Of a stretch of 64,000 nucleotides of DNA, positions 10,583-22,351 are shown piece after piece. Under the pieces are notes generated by a model. It had not been told where the DNA came from and did no database searches. It worked only from the letters and a program-made list of their open reading frames with translations. Position 1 is the first letter of the stretch; each line of letters opens with the position of its first letter. Source of the DNA: Armigeres subalbatus (Eukaryota > Arthropoda > Insecta > Diptera > Culicidae); assembly GCF_024139115.2 (NCBI RefSeq), contig NW_026942720.1:1-64000 (forward strand). The letters run 5' to 3'. Made by a program: the position numbers and the translations under genes.

Positions 10583-11091
10583 CTCCGCGTGTGGGAACGG
10601 TATAGTGTCAGTGGTGAAAAAATCGTATAAAAAGTGAAGTGCAAAAAATCTTAAAAAGTGATAAATCACCAAATCCGTAGTTGGTTCAAAGAGCCAAGCA
10701 TTCACATCTCCGGTCCAACGAGCCCTCATCACAGAAGACGAAGCGAAAATCAGGACACAGCAGCAGACGCTCGATCGCTATCAGGGACCAGAGTAGCAGC
10801 CATCTGTAAAACGGATCACCCTGAAGTAGCTGCCTGATTTTCCCCCACTAGGAGCGAAGGCCCAACCACTCTAGCAGACTCAACCCAAAAAGTCCAACTA
10901 TGCTGTTGTTGGCAAGAATGTAAGTAACACATTTTTATTAATCACAATCCTCATACAAAGTGCAAGTTTACATATAAAATTGTGAAAGAACAGTGAAACA
11001 AAAAGTTTGTGAACAAAAAGTTTGTGTTAATTTTGAAGTGACAAAAATCAAAATCAGATTGCCCCCTGTAGTTCCACCTGCGGTCGGAGAA

Positions 11092-12214
11092 ATGACCACT
11101 CAGCAGTTTCTCGAGTTGGGAAAAGTACCGGACCTTGTCCGTGATTTAAGTTCTTTCAACGGCGATCCAACCAGACTCGTCGACTGGTTGTCCGACGCCG
11201 AATCCCTCTTAGAAACATACAAACAAAACGGAGCTACTAATGTACAACAGAGTGTATGTTACTATAGGGATCAAAGAGATATTAAAACATTAGACTATCA
11301 ACTTACGTCAACTAAAAAATCTCCCGATGAAACTCTAAATAGTTATTATAGCAGGGTAAATGAATTACTATCTTTAATTATAGTTCAAGTGCAAACGGAC
11401 GATAAAATGAAACTTAATGCCGCAGCACATATTGATTACTTCCGAGATAAAGCACTAGACGCTTTTATCAGAGGTCTTGACAAAACGTTGAGTATTTTAT
11501 TGAAAAGCACTAAACCTCAGTCCTTAGGACAAGCTTACAATTTTGCGTGGAGTACTTCAATATGGATCTTAGATCCGCTCCTACCGAAACGAGTTTGGTG
11601 GTCAGTCTACTCCCAAACCACGTGATGCACCCAAATTGCCTCCTAGGATGAACACACCACAAACCAGATTATTCGCATTTCCACCAGTACCGCCACGAAG
11701 ACCTCCACCAATCAACCCATTTTATAATCGTTTTCCACCCCAAAGGCCATTCCCCCAGAATCATATTGCACCTCCAAGGCCAAATCCGTTTTCGCAAAAT
11801 CCGTTTTCTCAAAACCCTTTCAGACAAAATCTAAACCCACAGAGAAACCCGTTTCATAATTCGTCTAAACCCGAACCAATGGAAGTTGACACCAGTCAAC
11901 AAACAAAAATTCTAGATTACGGTAACAGACCAATAATGAATTTAAAGCGCCCATATCCATCAGCACAATTCCAACCCATCAAAAGGCAAGCTCATCCACT
12001 TGAAGGTATGCATGATTACTATGATGATACCGATTTATACAGTTATGGCTATTTTGATGAACAGTACTGGAACGATGGTTCCTATGACAGCTCATATGAC
12101 CAACCGCCTCAACACGACGTTGAAATAGGAAAACCATCTGGAGTCAATGTGCCAGAACCTCCATCGTCAGACTCACAATCAGCAAAAATTTTAGAATGGC
12201 TCCCCCGTTGGTAA
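11092..12214 (+). pseudogene. gag of element C
   Basis: The likely start is MTTQQFLELGKVPDL, followed by SSFNGDPTRLVDWLSDAESLL, a gypsy-group gag pattern. A short internal deletion seems to lie after LETYKQNG. One-base losses in T runs at 11541-11544 and 11594-11596 shift the frame twice. The C-terminal part (from 11636) is strongly proline- and asparagine-rich (PPVPPRRPPPINPF) with an acidic tyrosine-rich end. No CCHC zinc knuckle is present, as is usual for gypsy gag. It would form the particle. Confidence 0.78.
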
Positions 12215-12230
12215 CACCAACGATGCCATA

Positions 12231-14362
12231 AATTAATTTAAAAACTAACATTGGCGATTTCCCTTTTCTTATTGACACTGGAGCGAATATCAATCTCATA
12301 CATCCAATGCTGGCAAATAATTATTCATTGGCAAAACCATATCATTTCGCTGCAAACGGCATTGGAAGTGCTAATGGAAAATTTAATGCTAAAACTGCGG
12401 TTGATATTGATTTTTTCAGACCAAAAATAGATTTTAGAGCTCAATTTTTACTACATGACTTTCATCCATTCTTCCATGGTATAATAGGAACCGGAATACT
12501 GCACGAAAATGCACTTGATGCGAAAATTGACCTCGGTAATAAAACTCTCCAACTTAGGAAAGACGATGACTGCTTGTCAATACCGCTTTTACAATATTCC
12601 CCTATAGCTAGAATAACTTCAGATAACCCCCAACATAATGAAACTAACGAGGTTCAAGCAACTTTCCAACCAAACAGTATATCAGACCACGTCACACCTC
12701 ATTCAAAATCCGCCACCGGACAAATGTTTAGAACGTCTCATCTTTCTCCCAATGAAAAAGATAGGCTTCTCGAGGTACTGAATCGGCACGAACAAGTGTT
12801 CCATAAACCAGATGAAAATCTGACTTGTAGCACTGTAGTTCAATGCACTATTAACACCATTGATGATACCCCTATTCACCAGAGAGTTTACCCATATCCA
12901 GCTGCATATGCTGAAGAGGTGAACAAACAGGTGGATAAACTTTTGAACGATGGTATAATAAGACCATCGCGATCCGCTTGGACATCTCCGGTATGGATTG
13001 TTCCAAAAAAAATCCGATGCCTCAGGAGAGAAAAAATTTCGGATGGTAATCGACTACCGTAAATTAAATGAAAGAACTATTTCGGACAGATATCCGATGC
13101 CCGAAATAAATTACGTAATTGATCAATTGAAGGATCAACAATATTTTGTCACTCTTGATTTAGCCTCTGGTTTTCACCAGATAAAAATGAAGGAGAACGA
13201 CATCGAGAAAACTGCATTCTCGATTAATAATGCAAAATGCAGATTTACTCGTATGCCATTTGGACTAAAAATGCTCCGCAATATTTCAACGAGCAATCGA
13301 TGATGTATTAAGGAAGTACATTGGAAAAATTTGTTACGTCTATATTGACGACGTTATTATTATTGGCAAAACTCTCGAGGAAACGCTACTGAACTTAGAG
13401 TTAATTTTGAAAGCTTTGAATGAAGCTAACTTAAAAGTCCAGCTAGACAAATCAGAATTTTTACAGAAAGAGATCGAGTTCCTTGGATACATTATCACAT
13501 CGGACGGTATCAAACCAAATTCAAAGAAAATTGAAGTGATCGAAAATTTTCCAGAACCAGCAACGATCAAACAGCTAAGATCATTCTTGGGAATGACTGG
13601 CTATTACAGACGATTTGTAAAAGATTTTGCAAAGATTGCAAAACCTCTTACAAACCTTTTAAGAGGGAGGAGTTACTTCCAATAAAAAAAATAAATTAGA
13701 CGAAAATGAAATCTTGTTTCAGGAAGATGAGAAGCATTTTATCTTCCTCAGACATATTGATTTATCCTGATTACAAAAACACATTTTTACTTACGACGGA
13801 TGCATCCGACTTTGCCATCGGAGCAGTTATATCTCAAGGTGAAACAGGTAAAGATAAACCCATCCACTTTGCCTCTAGAACTTTTTCTAAGTCCGAAGAA
13901 GGATATTCGGTACCAGAGAAAGAGATGTTAGCCATTTATTGGGCCCTACAAACTTTTAGGAACTACCTATATGGTACCAAAGTAAAAATACTAACAGATC
14001 ACCAACCGCTAACATTTGCGTTGTCAGCTAAAAATACGAATGCGAAGTTGAAGCGCTGGAAAGCGTACCTAAACGAGCATGACCATATTATCGAATACAA
14101 ACCTGGCAAGAGCAATGTTATGGCTGATGCTCTTAGTCGTATAGTTTATTCGATGACCGGCACGCAGCACTCGGCTGAAGAAAGCGACCATTTCTACATA
14201 AAATCCACGGAAGCCCCCAATAAATGTATTCAGACACCAGGTGATTCTGGAAGCAAGGTCCACCACGAATCATTACTGAAACACCATTTGAAAAATTCAT
14301 TAGAATCAATATTCAAATTCCAGATATTAACGAAAATTCTCTTTTGCAGGTATTAAAAATCA
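12231..14362 (+). pseudogene. pol of element C: protease, reverse transcriptase, RNase H
   Basis: Protease has FLIDTGANINLIH near 12270. RT has VTLDLASGFHQIKMK and, near 13335, CYVYIDDVII with catalytic YIDD. RNase H has LLTTDASDFAIGAVISQ and LTDHQPLTF. Breaks occur at the A8 run 13005-13012, at 13267-13280 and near 13675. The 3' part (to about 14432) leads into the integrase region, where the Tigger-like element is inserted. Confidence 0.85.
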
Positions 14363-15352
14363 TTTTGATACTAATAAGTTAAACGGAATTTTAACAACTG
14401 AGGAAATAATGGAAAATTGCAAGAAGTATATACAGGTTTACCTCGATTATATGGACCCTCGATTATATGGACCCTCGATTATATGGACTTCGATTATATG
14501 GACTTTTTACCTCGATTATATGGACATTTTTTTTCGCTCATTTTTTTTTGTGTTTTGGGTTTTTAAAAAGATGTTGAATATTGTAAGTCATATTTTACAT
14601 TGATTGTATATTTATTATGGTACATTGGGGCAAATAAAGGCCCGTAAGGCATGTTGTGATGTTATATATGGAGATGCACTCTGAGTCATATGTTCGATTG
14701 ACTTGATTGATTTACCATTTTCGCGTTGGAAAATTTCATTGTATATAATGATAAGTATATAATTCTTTAATCTGCAACAGCCACGGCCACGGCCTTACAA
14801 ATAGGTGGTGAAAAATAATGCGTATTTTTGGTCATCTCTGCCATACGAAAACGTGAAGTGAATTGTCAGACTGACAGTATGCGGAGCAAGTGATAAGATG
14901 TGATTGTCATTGCTCCCAACCTTTTTCTGCTTTTGGTGCATGGAATTAAGTATAGAAGGACGGATGATGCATTAACATTTAGCAAACCGGACCCACTGAG
15001 ACTGATTTTTTAGGTATATCCACGAAACTGGAAGAGTTTATTTCAATATGTGATACATAAAGTTCCAAATGGTTTTCAAACCTGGCATTTATTCTTCTGG
15101 ATGAACTTGATAATTATTTGAATGTAAAAAACTGAAAATTCTTCGAGCAGTCTTCATGTTTAAATAAATGATGTCGAATATCCTGGTATTCACATTTGTT
15201 CAGCACAAGGCTTAAGGATTATACTGACGCTCAACGGTAGGAAAAGAAATTGAATATCTTTAGAATGTTCTTGTTATCAGTTTCTAAAATCAATTGCTGC
15301 TAAACCGTACAGCAAAGCGTGATCCTGAAACGATCTATGCTGTGTAATGTGA

Positions 15353-17533
15353 TTTATTTATCATCAGACTAAGGCCGGAGTGGCCTGTGCTGCACATAAA
15401 AGACTTCTCCATTCAGCTCGGTTCAAGGCTGCACTTCGCCAACCACGCAGTCTGCGGAGGGTCCGCAAGTCGTCCTCCACCTGATCGATCCACCTTGCCC
15501 GCTGTGCACCTCGCCTTCTTGTTCCCGTCGGATCGTTGTCGAGAACCATTTTCACCGGATTACTGTCCGACATTCTGGCTACGTGCCCGGCCCACCGCAG
15601 TCTTCCGATTTTTGCGGTGTGAACGATGGATGGTTCTCCCAACAGCTGATGCAACTCGTGGTTCATTCGCCTCCTCCACGTACCGTCCGCCATCTGCACC
15701 CCACCATAGATGGTACGCAACACTTTCCTTTCGAAAACTCCCAGTGCGCGTTGGTCCTCCACGAGCATCGTCCAGGTCTCGTGTCCGTAGAGAACTACCG
15801 GTCTTATAAGCGTTTTGTAGATAGTCAGTTTGGTACGGCGGCGAACTCTATTCGATCGGAGCGTCTTGCGGAGTCCAAAGTACGTACGATTTCCAGCCAC
15901 TATGCGTCTCCGAATTTCTCTGCTGGTATCGTCATCGGCGGCCACCAGTGAGCCCAAGTACACGAATTCTTCAACCACCTCGATTTCGTCACGACCGATA
16001 GAAACTCGTGGTGGGTGGCTTACATTGACCTCGCTTGAGCCTCTTTCTATCATGTACTTCGTCTTCGACGTGTTGATGACTAGTCCAATCCGTTTAGCTT
16101 CGCTTTTCAGTCTGATTTAGGCTTCCTCCATCCTCTCAAAGTAACGTGCCATGATATCAATTTCGTCGGCGAAGCCAAATAACTGGGCGAACTTCGTGAA
16201 AATCGTACCACTCGTGTCAACCCCTGCCCTTCGTATTACTCCCTCCAAAGCGATGTTGAATAGCAGACACGAAAGACCATCACCTTGCCGTAACCCTCTA
16301 CGCGTTTCGAAGGACTCGAGAATGCCCCTGAAACTCGAACTACGCACATCACCCGATCCATCGTCGCCTTGATCAACCGTATCAGTTTATCCGGAAATCC
16401 GTTTTCGTGCATTAGCTGCCATAGCTGGTCCCGATCGATTGTATCATATGCGGCTTTGAAGTCGATAAATAGATGATGTGTGGGCACGTTGTATTCGCGG
16501 CATTTCTGCAATACCTGACGTATGGCGAACACCTGGTCTGTGGTAGAGCGTTCACCCATAAATCCCGCCTGGTACTGCCCCACGAACTCTCTTGCAATTG
16601 GTGTTAGTCGACGGCATAAAATTTGGGAGAGTACCTTGTAGTTGCTACAATCCAGCTTATCGCCCTTTTTGTAGATGGGACACACGACACCTTCCATCCA
16701 CTCCTGCGGCAGAACCTCATCCTCCCAAACCTTTGTAATCACCCAGTGCAGCGCTCTAGCCAGTGCCTCACCACCGTGTTTAAAAATCTCTCCTGGTAGT
16801 TGGTCAACTCCAGGGGCTTTGTTGTTTTACAGCCGGCCGATCTCCTCCTGGATTTCCTGGAGATTCGGAGCCGGAAGTCGCATGTCCTGCGCGCGTGCTC
16901 CTAGGTTCATTACCATACCGCCACCGTTGTCTGCCATATCGCCATTCAGGTGCTCTTCGTAGTGCTGCCGCCACCTTTGGATCACCTCACGCTCGTTCGT
17001 AAGAAGGTTCCCGTTTATGTCCTTACACATATCGGGCTGTGGCACGTGGCCCTTACGTGAACGGTTCAACTTCTCATAAAACTTTCGTGCGTTATTAGCG
17101 CGGTACAGTTCCTCCGTCTCTTCACGGTCTCGATCTTCCTGCTGGCGCTTTTTCCTCCGGAAAATCGAGTTTTGTCTGTTCCGCGCCCGTTTATATCGTG
17201 CCTCGTTCGCCCTCGTGCGGTGTTGCAGCAATCTCGCCCATGCTGCATTCTTCTCCTCAACTAACTGCTCACATTCGCCGTCATACCAGTCGTTTCTCTG
17301 ATCCGGAGCCACCGTGCCTAGTGCAGCGGTTGCGGTGCTTCCAATGGCGGATCGAATATCTCTCCAGCCATCTTCAAGAGATGCTGCGCCTAGCTGCTCT
17401 TCCGTTGGGAGTGCCACTTCCAGCTGCTGCGCGTAGTCTTGGGCTAGTCTACCGTCTTGTAGCCGCCCAATGTTTAGCCGCGGCGGACGACTCCGACGCG
17501 TGTTGATCACCGTCGAGAGTTTTGAGCGCAGAG
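15353..17533 (-). mobile_element. RTE/JAM1-type LINE, 5'-truncated (copy 1)
   Basis: A minus-strand LINE flanked by the 15-bp duplication TGCTGTGTAATGTGA (15338-15352 and 17534-17548). The 5' part is missing: it starts within the linker after the endonuclease. The RT has GLRQGDGLSCLLFNIALEGV, split over two frames. The catalytic box reads FADE instead of FADD, so it is dead. The C-terminal part has VYLGSL, LYGHETWTM and RLRWAGHVARM. The 3' end is a short AT-rich TGATAAATAAA, as in RTE-clade elements. Confidence 0.85.
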
Positions 17534-17552
17534 TGCTGTGTAATGTGAGCAA
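15364..17552 (-). pseudogene. RTE-type LINE ORF, reverse transcriptase and C-terminal region (copy 1)
   Basis: Pieces in order on the minus strand are 17552-16827 (linker, KFYEKLNRSRKGHVPQPDM), 16742-16236 (RT, HHLFIDFKAAYDTIDRDQLW), 16347-16117 (GDGLSCLLFN, FADE) and 16053-15364 (C-terminal, GTRRRGAQRARW). At least three frame changes and the FADE substitution show it is inactive. It is close in sequence to copy 3 at 58193-62200. Confidence 0.85.
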
Positions 17553-18790
17553 TGTGTTTTTCTTTAGTGTTGTACAAAATACAACAGCGCGCGGTGGTGA
17601 AATTTTGAATGCAATCTCAAGTTTTGTACCGGATTTTTATGAGGGCCCGCCACTGTGCGTCGTTTTGAATTTTTAAACCCGTTGCAAAATACAGCTCTGC
17701 TTTAACATACGAACATAGTCCAAAATAGCCAAAACAGTTTATCCTTTAATATTCCACTTAGCAGGTGTAGGTGCACTGTGCAATTGACCTTTCCCGTCAA
17801 AAATTTTTATTCGCTCAATCGATTCTTCAATTTTTTGAGGACAACTTTCCCAAAGAACCCATACTTTTTGACGCCATACTTTTTGACGAATAGTGCTGGT
17901 TTCCGAGCTTGACCTAACATTCGCCCGATTTTGAATTAAAATAAGGCCAAATCCAATTCTTCAAACGTGCGGCAGTTTTCCGATTGTTTTTGGTTCTAAA
18001 ATATGAATTTTGTGAAAAAGTTGAACTTAAATAAGTCAAAGAATTGACTGAGACAATAAAACTAAATACATTTTTTGGCGGGAAATGTCAATTGATTCTT
18101 TTAAAAATGACACTGATACGTGGATAGAGCCCCTTATTTACATTGATTTAAATTCTTTTTAAGAATATCAATCAAACGCAACTTGTTGCAAGGAGATCTT
18201 TTAAAGATAAGTGTCAGAAAAGTGAGACTCTTTCTACGCGATTTTTGCATAAACAAATGCATTTTGGCCATATCTTCTGAGCCCATAGTCCAATCCAGCC
18301 AATTTTCATAAGGAGACAATAGGACAAAACTTTACATCGGTTTCGATTTGCTGCGATCAAATCAAAAGAGGACAAGTGTCAGTCCTTCTATATAAAGCCA
18401 GTTTTTGAATCTAACATATACCTTTCTCGACCACTCAGTGTTTACTTTGTTGCTGAAACAGGAAGGCACTGTAGATAGAATTCGTGGATAAGTATATTGG
18501 TATGTTCACATTGAGCTGGGCGAAGTCTTCATTATTAATGTAATCTTAGAAACAAGCGGCTGGAAAAAAGGTTACGTTCTTATATAAAATCATAATCTAC
18601 TGAGTTATCATAAAATGAGCCCAAACATGCGGATTAGACTGTAAGGCAATATATGGATATTTTCTTTCAACTTTTAAGACTTATTTCATCGTGTAACACA
18701 AATTTCGAGAAAAAAAAATTGCTTCGATTATATGGAAAATTCGATTATATGGACTTTTTCATCGAAAAGTCCATATAATCGAGGTATACC
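17549..18790. other. Non-coding right part of the Tigger-like element
   Basis: About 1.2 kb between the LINE and the right TIR. It is A/T-rich, with weak ORFs under 70 codons and no recognisable transposase or DDE motif. Subterminal TTCGATTATATGGA repeats begin at about 18724. Confidence 0.55.
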
Positions 18791-19765
18791 TATAGAAAGC
18801 ATTTTGGACATACAAGGTCATTAAAAATCCGTTTTTCTCAACATCAATTGATTGACATCAAGCAAGAAGATGAGCAATGGGACGTAATTCGGAAAGAACA
18901 TCATCGTGCACATAGAGGTGCCGAAGAAAATAAATTACAACTTTTAAGGAAGCTTTACTTTCCAAAGCTTTCTCAAAAGGTTCATGACTTCACAACCAAT
19001 TGTAAAATTTGCCATGAAAATAAATATGATCGTAGTCCGATCAAATATCCCCTCCAAGAAACCCCCATTCCTAAATCCGCTTTCGAGATAGCCCATATAG
19101 ATATCCTTTTTCTCGAAAACGAAACATTCCTGACGTACATTGACAAGTTTTCTAAATTTCCAGAGCAGCTGTTGACTTGATTCCGGCAATTGAAGACATA
19201 TTGACTAAATACAAAACTCCTGACGTACTAGTTATGGACGGAGAAAAATCCTTTGCAACAGGCGAACTAATAAATTTTTATAATACGCATGGAATACAAA
19301 CATACATTACGGCCACTGGACGTAGTGAAATGAACGGTATTGTTGAACGTTTCCATTCGACAATTCTAGAAATTTATAGGATCACCAAAGCTGAAAATCC
19401 TAATACAAACCTCCATGACCTCCTTATCCTTTCCTTGACTAAATACAATAATACGATACACAGTTCAACAAAACATACTCCACTGGAAGTCATTTTGCCT
19501 TCTGCAAGAAGTCCTTCCATTATTAATGACGTTCATAGAAACTTGATCCAGAAACAGAAAAAAGACCTCGAATATCATAATAAAAACAGGAAAGCAGTTG
19601 ACCCAGAAACAAATCAAGAAGTTTACGAAAAGACAAGACAACGAATAAAACACAAACCTCGGGTCAAAAAAAATTTAAATTGATAAAGTTAATAAGAGTA
19701 CAGTGACAACCCAGGAAGGCAGACGAATTCACAAAGACGACATTAAAATAAGACAATTAAAGTAA
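18791..19765 (+). pseudogene. pol of element C: integrase
   Basis: The zinc-binding module is HHRAHRG...CKICHENKY. The core has D (IAHIDILFLE), D (VMDGEKSFATG) and E (NGIVERFHST). The frame slips near 19165 and again in an A8 run at about 19668, after which the C-terminal end RRIHKDDIKIRQLK continues to TAA 19763-19765. This is the 3' half of the pol gene cut by the Tigger-like insertion. Confidence 0.85.
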
Positions 19766-21263
19766 CGTATAGTCTCCTTCATTCTAGGCTTTGGACATTC
19801 GAACTTTCCGTAACTCAGACGATAACTATACAAAAACTAGATGGACAACCTTTAATCTTGCTTGACCATGGAACTGGACGAATTCAAAACGGATCATATT
19901 ATTATATTCATCATTTTAATATTTCTTCTATTCGAATATATGTAGACATATTAAAGAATCAGTTTGAGGATTTGCAGAAAAATCAATTTTCATCTATTGT
20001 ACTTAATCAATTCAATTACATAGATATGCTCCTTCAGAGAATAACACCTATTCGACGGCAAAAACGCTGGGATAGAGTAGGCACTATTTGGAAATACATA
20101 GCAGGTACCCCAGACGCCGATGATTTGAAACTAATTAACTCCTCCATAAACAATCTTGTAATAAATAATAATCAACAGGTAAAAATAAACAGGGAAATGA
20201 CTATTCAGTTAAAGGAAGTTGCTTTTAAAACCAAAGAAGCCATACAGTTGTTCAATTCTAAATCCAATGAATTTCATAGTATATCAATTTTAGAAAATCT
20301 AAAAATTATCTCCCAGACACTAGAACAAATCCTTGAAACAATAACTTTAGCCAAAATAGGAATACTAAATATTATTATTCTCAGTAACAAAGAAACCACT
20401 ACTTTCATTCACGACTTAGCTAGGGAAAACATAAGCGTTGCCACAGCAGCAGAAGCTATCTCCTATGCATCCACCTCCATAGCCACCAACGGAAAGGAAA
20501 TCGCACTCTTGATCAAACTGCCTAAGCTCATATGGAAAACGTACACGAAGGTTCACATTCATCCGATCACCAACAACAAAGAACAAATCCATCTACCAAA
20601 CCGGAATTTCATATTTCATGACAATGAAATTTACATTGTACCATCTCTAACTCCATCTATATTCCGATCCGACGAAATAACCTCGAAAACTCTACATGCA
20701 TTTCAAACCTTATACGAGGACAGCCAGCCATCTGTAATTATACTTCATATCCAGTATCAGATGAAATAATCTCCATTGATGATCACCACTTGCTAGTTTC
20801 TACTACAAGAAACTATACTATGAATTCAGATTGTGGATTTTCCGAACGAAATCTCACGGGATCATACTTGATCTCATATGACAATTGTACGGTCAACGTA
20901 AGCTACATTATGGTCAGCAACACCATAAGGCACTTGAACGGAAAACCAATACGTCTATTTTTGGACGGACTAACCATAGTCAAAGATCAACACATCCCTA
21001 ATCTCAGTTTGGAACATCTAAATTTTCTCCAGACAGAAACGAGAAAAGATTTGGATCTGATACGGTTGGAAAACAACAGCATAAATTGGACACCTTGGAC
21101 GATCTTCGGAACATTCTCTCTCACCCCCATCATAATTGGCTTAGCCATTTTTCTTAGTATTTTCATTCGCAGGCAAACTATGAAAATCGAAATGAAGCCA
21201 CAAACCCATTGGAAGTACCAACAACCAAAGACGTCACGTTTAGCTTCCGCCATGCGAACTTAG
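19766..21263 (+). pseudogene. env of element C (errantivirus / baculovirus-F-like fusion protein)
   Basis: The frame opens just after pol, as expected for an env made from a spliced transcript. It contains a furin-type site RRQKR at about 20053, then WDRVGTIWKYIAGTPD, the fusion-peptide region typical of the errantivirus/baculovirus F family. There follow helical heptad-like stretches, N-glycosylation sites (NLTGS, NCTVNVS) and a C-terminal membrane anchor at about 21104-21170 with a basic tail. A one-base slip near 20767-20790 splits it, so this copy is not intact. It would mediate membrane fusion. Confidence 0.82.
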
Positions 21264-21303
21264 AAGAAATCATTCGGACGGAGCCTCATAACTAAGGCGG
21301 GCA

Positions 21304-21556
21304 AGTTAACTATGTTGCCACCCGAAGTTCACAACATTCTTGTCGGAGTCAGCAGAAACGATGCACATCGCAACCGCGATCAATAGGTCAGTCGATCGGA
21401 CTTGGGACCCATCGAGTAAAGTGCTGAAGCAGCAGTATCGAGTGTGGCCATCGGTTAGGAGTTAAGTAAGGTAGTTCAATAAAGTTAGTCTTAGTCTAGC
21501 AGTAAGTGAAGAGTGTTCTTTTTTAAAAAGAAAATCCAACAGCAAATTATTCAACT
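21304..21556 (+). repeat. 3' LTR of element C
   Basis: 253 bp, matches 10313-10565 with two visible substitutions. It is preceded by a purine-rich TAAGGCGGGCA (polypurine tract) and followed by CGCG, the target duplication. Confidence 0.92.
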
Positions 21557-21560
21557 CGCG

Positions 21561-21791
21561 CAATAAATAACACGCATATGCAAGACCCAAACAGTTTACC
21601 AAACAAAGCTAGCGCGTCGTTCTTTCATTATTGTTTTAAACCATCAGCCTTCTTCCTATTTTCTGTTATGTTCAAACTTACTTCTTAAGTTCCAAATGAA
21701 AATAAAGTCATTCCTATTCTCAACTCTAGATCGAGTAGTCGCTCCGTTAATCGTTAATTAATCGTTAATATCCGAAGTCCGAGATGCCTCA
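21561..21791 (+). repeat. 3' LTR of element B, third segment
   Basis: Runs from CAATAAATAACACGCATATG to GATGCCTCA and matches 627-857 almost base for base. It completes the 3' LTR after removal of the two insertions. The following poly(A)-like run does not match the 417-420 AGTG flank, so no 4-bp duplication is visible. Confidence 0.9.
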
Positions 21792-22350
21792 AAAAAAAAA
21801 AATAAATGAAATGATCATCTAAACGAGTGCAACGATTCAAGTGCAAATTGTTTATTGCGGCTGGAGCGGAGAAAACGAAAAATAAATCAACACGGAGCAC
21901 CCGGTCGAACGGCAACCAGCAGAATCGGACCATCACAGACATCAAAGCAATTAATCATACAGCAGTTGGTGAGTAGTTTAGTTATGTTTTATTATTTTGA
22001 TAATAGAAAATGCAAATTTTATTTTACAATTTGAGAGTAACGATATAAACAAAAAAACAATTTTGGAAAAATAACAAACATTTGGAAAAATTGGGCTTAT
22101 TCTACGAGTGGAGTGACGTGAGATTGCTCGAATGACGTGAGAAGAGTCGTATAGCCCCATTTGAATAACATGGTCACCTCACGTGAGAATTGCTAAAATC
22201 GACTCACCTCACGTCATTCGACTCGTAGAATAAGCCCAAATAAAAATACAATAGTCTAAAAGAAAAAATACAAATTGATAAAACAAAATTTTGGATTTGA
22301 TAAAACGAAATATGAATTTTAAGAACTTAAGAATCTAATGAAAATTCAAA
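21792..22350 (+). other. Leader region of the older mdg1-like element (inferred)
   Basis: Follows the element B LTR with an A12 run, then a leader-like stretch with a GTGAGT donor-like site at about 21969. It precedes the gag remnant at 22352. A MITE (22092-22238) is inserted. Assignment to the element seen at 1-420 is inferred from order only. Confidence 0.35.
22092..22238. mobile_element. Palindromic MITE, TGGGCTTATTCTACGAGT ends (copy 1)
   Basis: 147 bp, with ends TGGGCTTATTCTACGAGT and its complement, flanked by AAT on both sides (3-bp duplication). It contains ACGTGAG and CTCACGT blocks on opposite arms. It is nearly identical to copy 2 at 36095-36240. A 3-bp duplication suggests the PIF/Harbinger group, which is only a suggestion. 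Confidence 0.8.
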
Positions 22351-22351
22351 A

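Larger units (their letters stand above)
14433..18790. mobile_element. Tigger/pogo-like TA-flanked TIR element, non-autonomous, carrying an RTE LINE
   Basis: The left end reads CAGGTTTACCTCGATTATAT preceded by TA. The right end, reverse-complemented, reads GGTATACCTCGATTATATGG and is followed by TATA. Removing the insert restores the pol reading frame (codons for K-Y then R-K-H-F). The CTCGATTATATGGAC block is repeated five times at the left end and three times at the right. The CAGG-type end and TA target fit the Tc1/mariner-pogo group. No transposase was recognised. An RTE LINE lies inside at 15353-17533. Confidence 0.72.
10313..21556 (+). mobile_element. Gypsy/errantivirus-type LTR retrotransposon (element C), with env
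   Basis: Two 253-bp LTRs (AGTTAAC...TTCAACT) bound a gag-pol-env element and are flanked by the 4-bp duplication CGCG (10309-10312 and 21557-21560). By eye the LTRs differ at only two positions, so insertion is recent. Its pol is interrupted by a 4.36-kb Tigger-like insertion (14433-18790). Several ORFs are broken, mostly in short homopolymers. AGTT...AACT ends, an alternating Y-R target and a furin-site env place it with gypsy-group errantiviruses. Confidence 0.9.

Noticed and set aside
15387..17676. Plus-strand ORFs of up to 140 codons antisense to RTE copy 1
   Set aside because: They are shadows of the GC-rich LINE reading frame on the other strand.
14433..18790. An autonomous transposase in the Tigger-like element
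   Set aside because: The only longer frames belong to the inserted LINE; remaining frames lack DDE/D or helix-turn-helix features.
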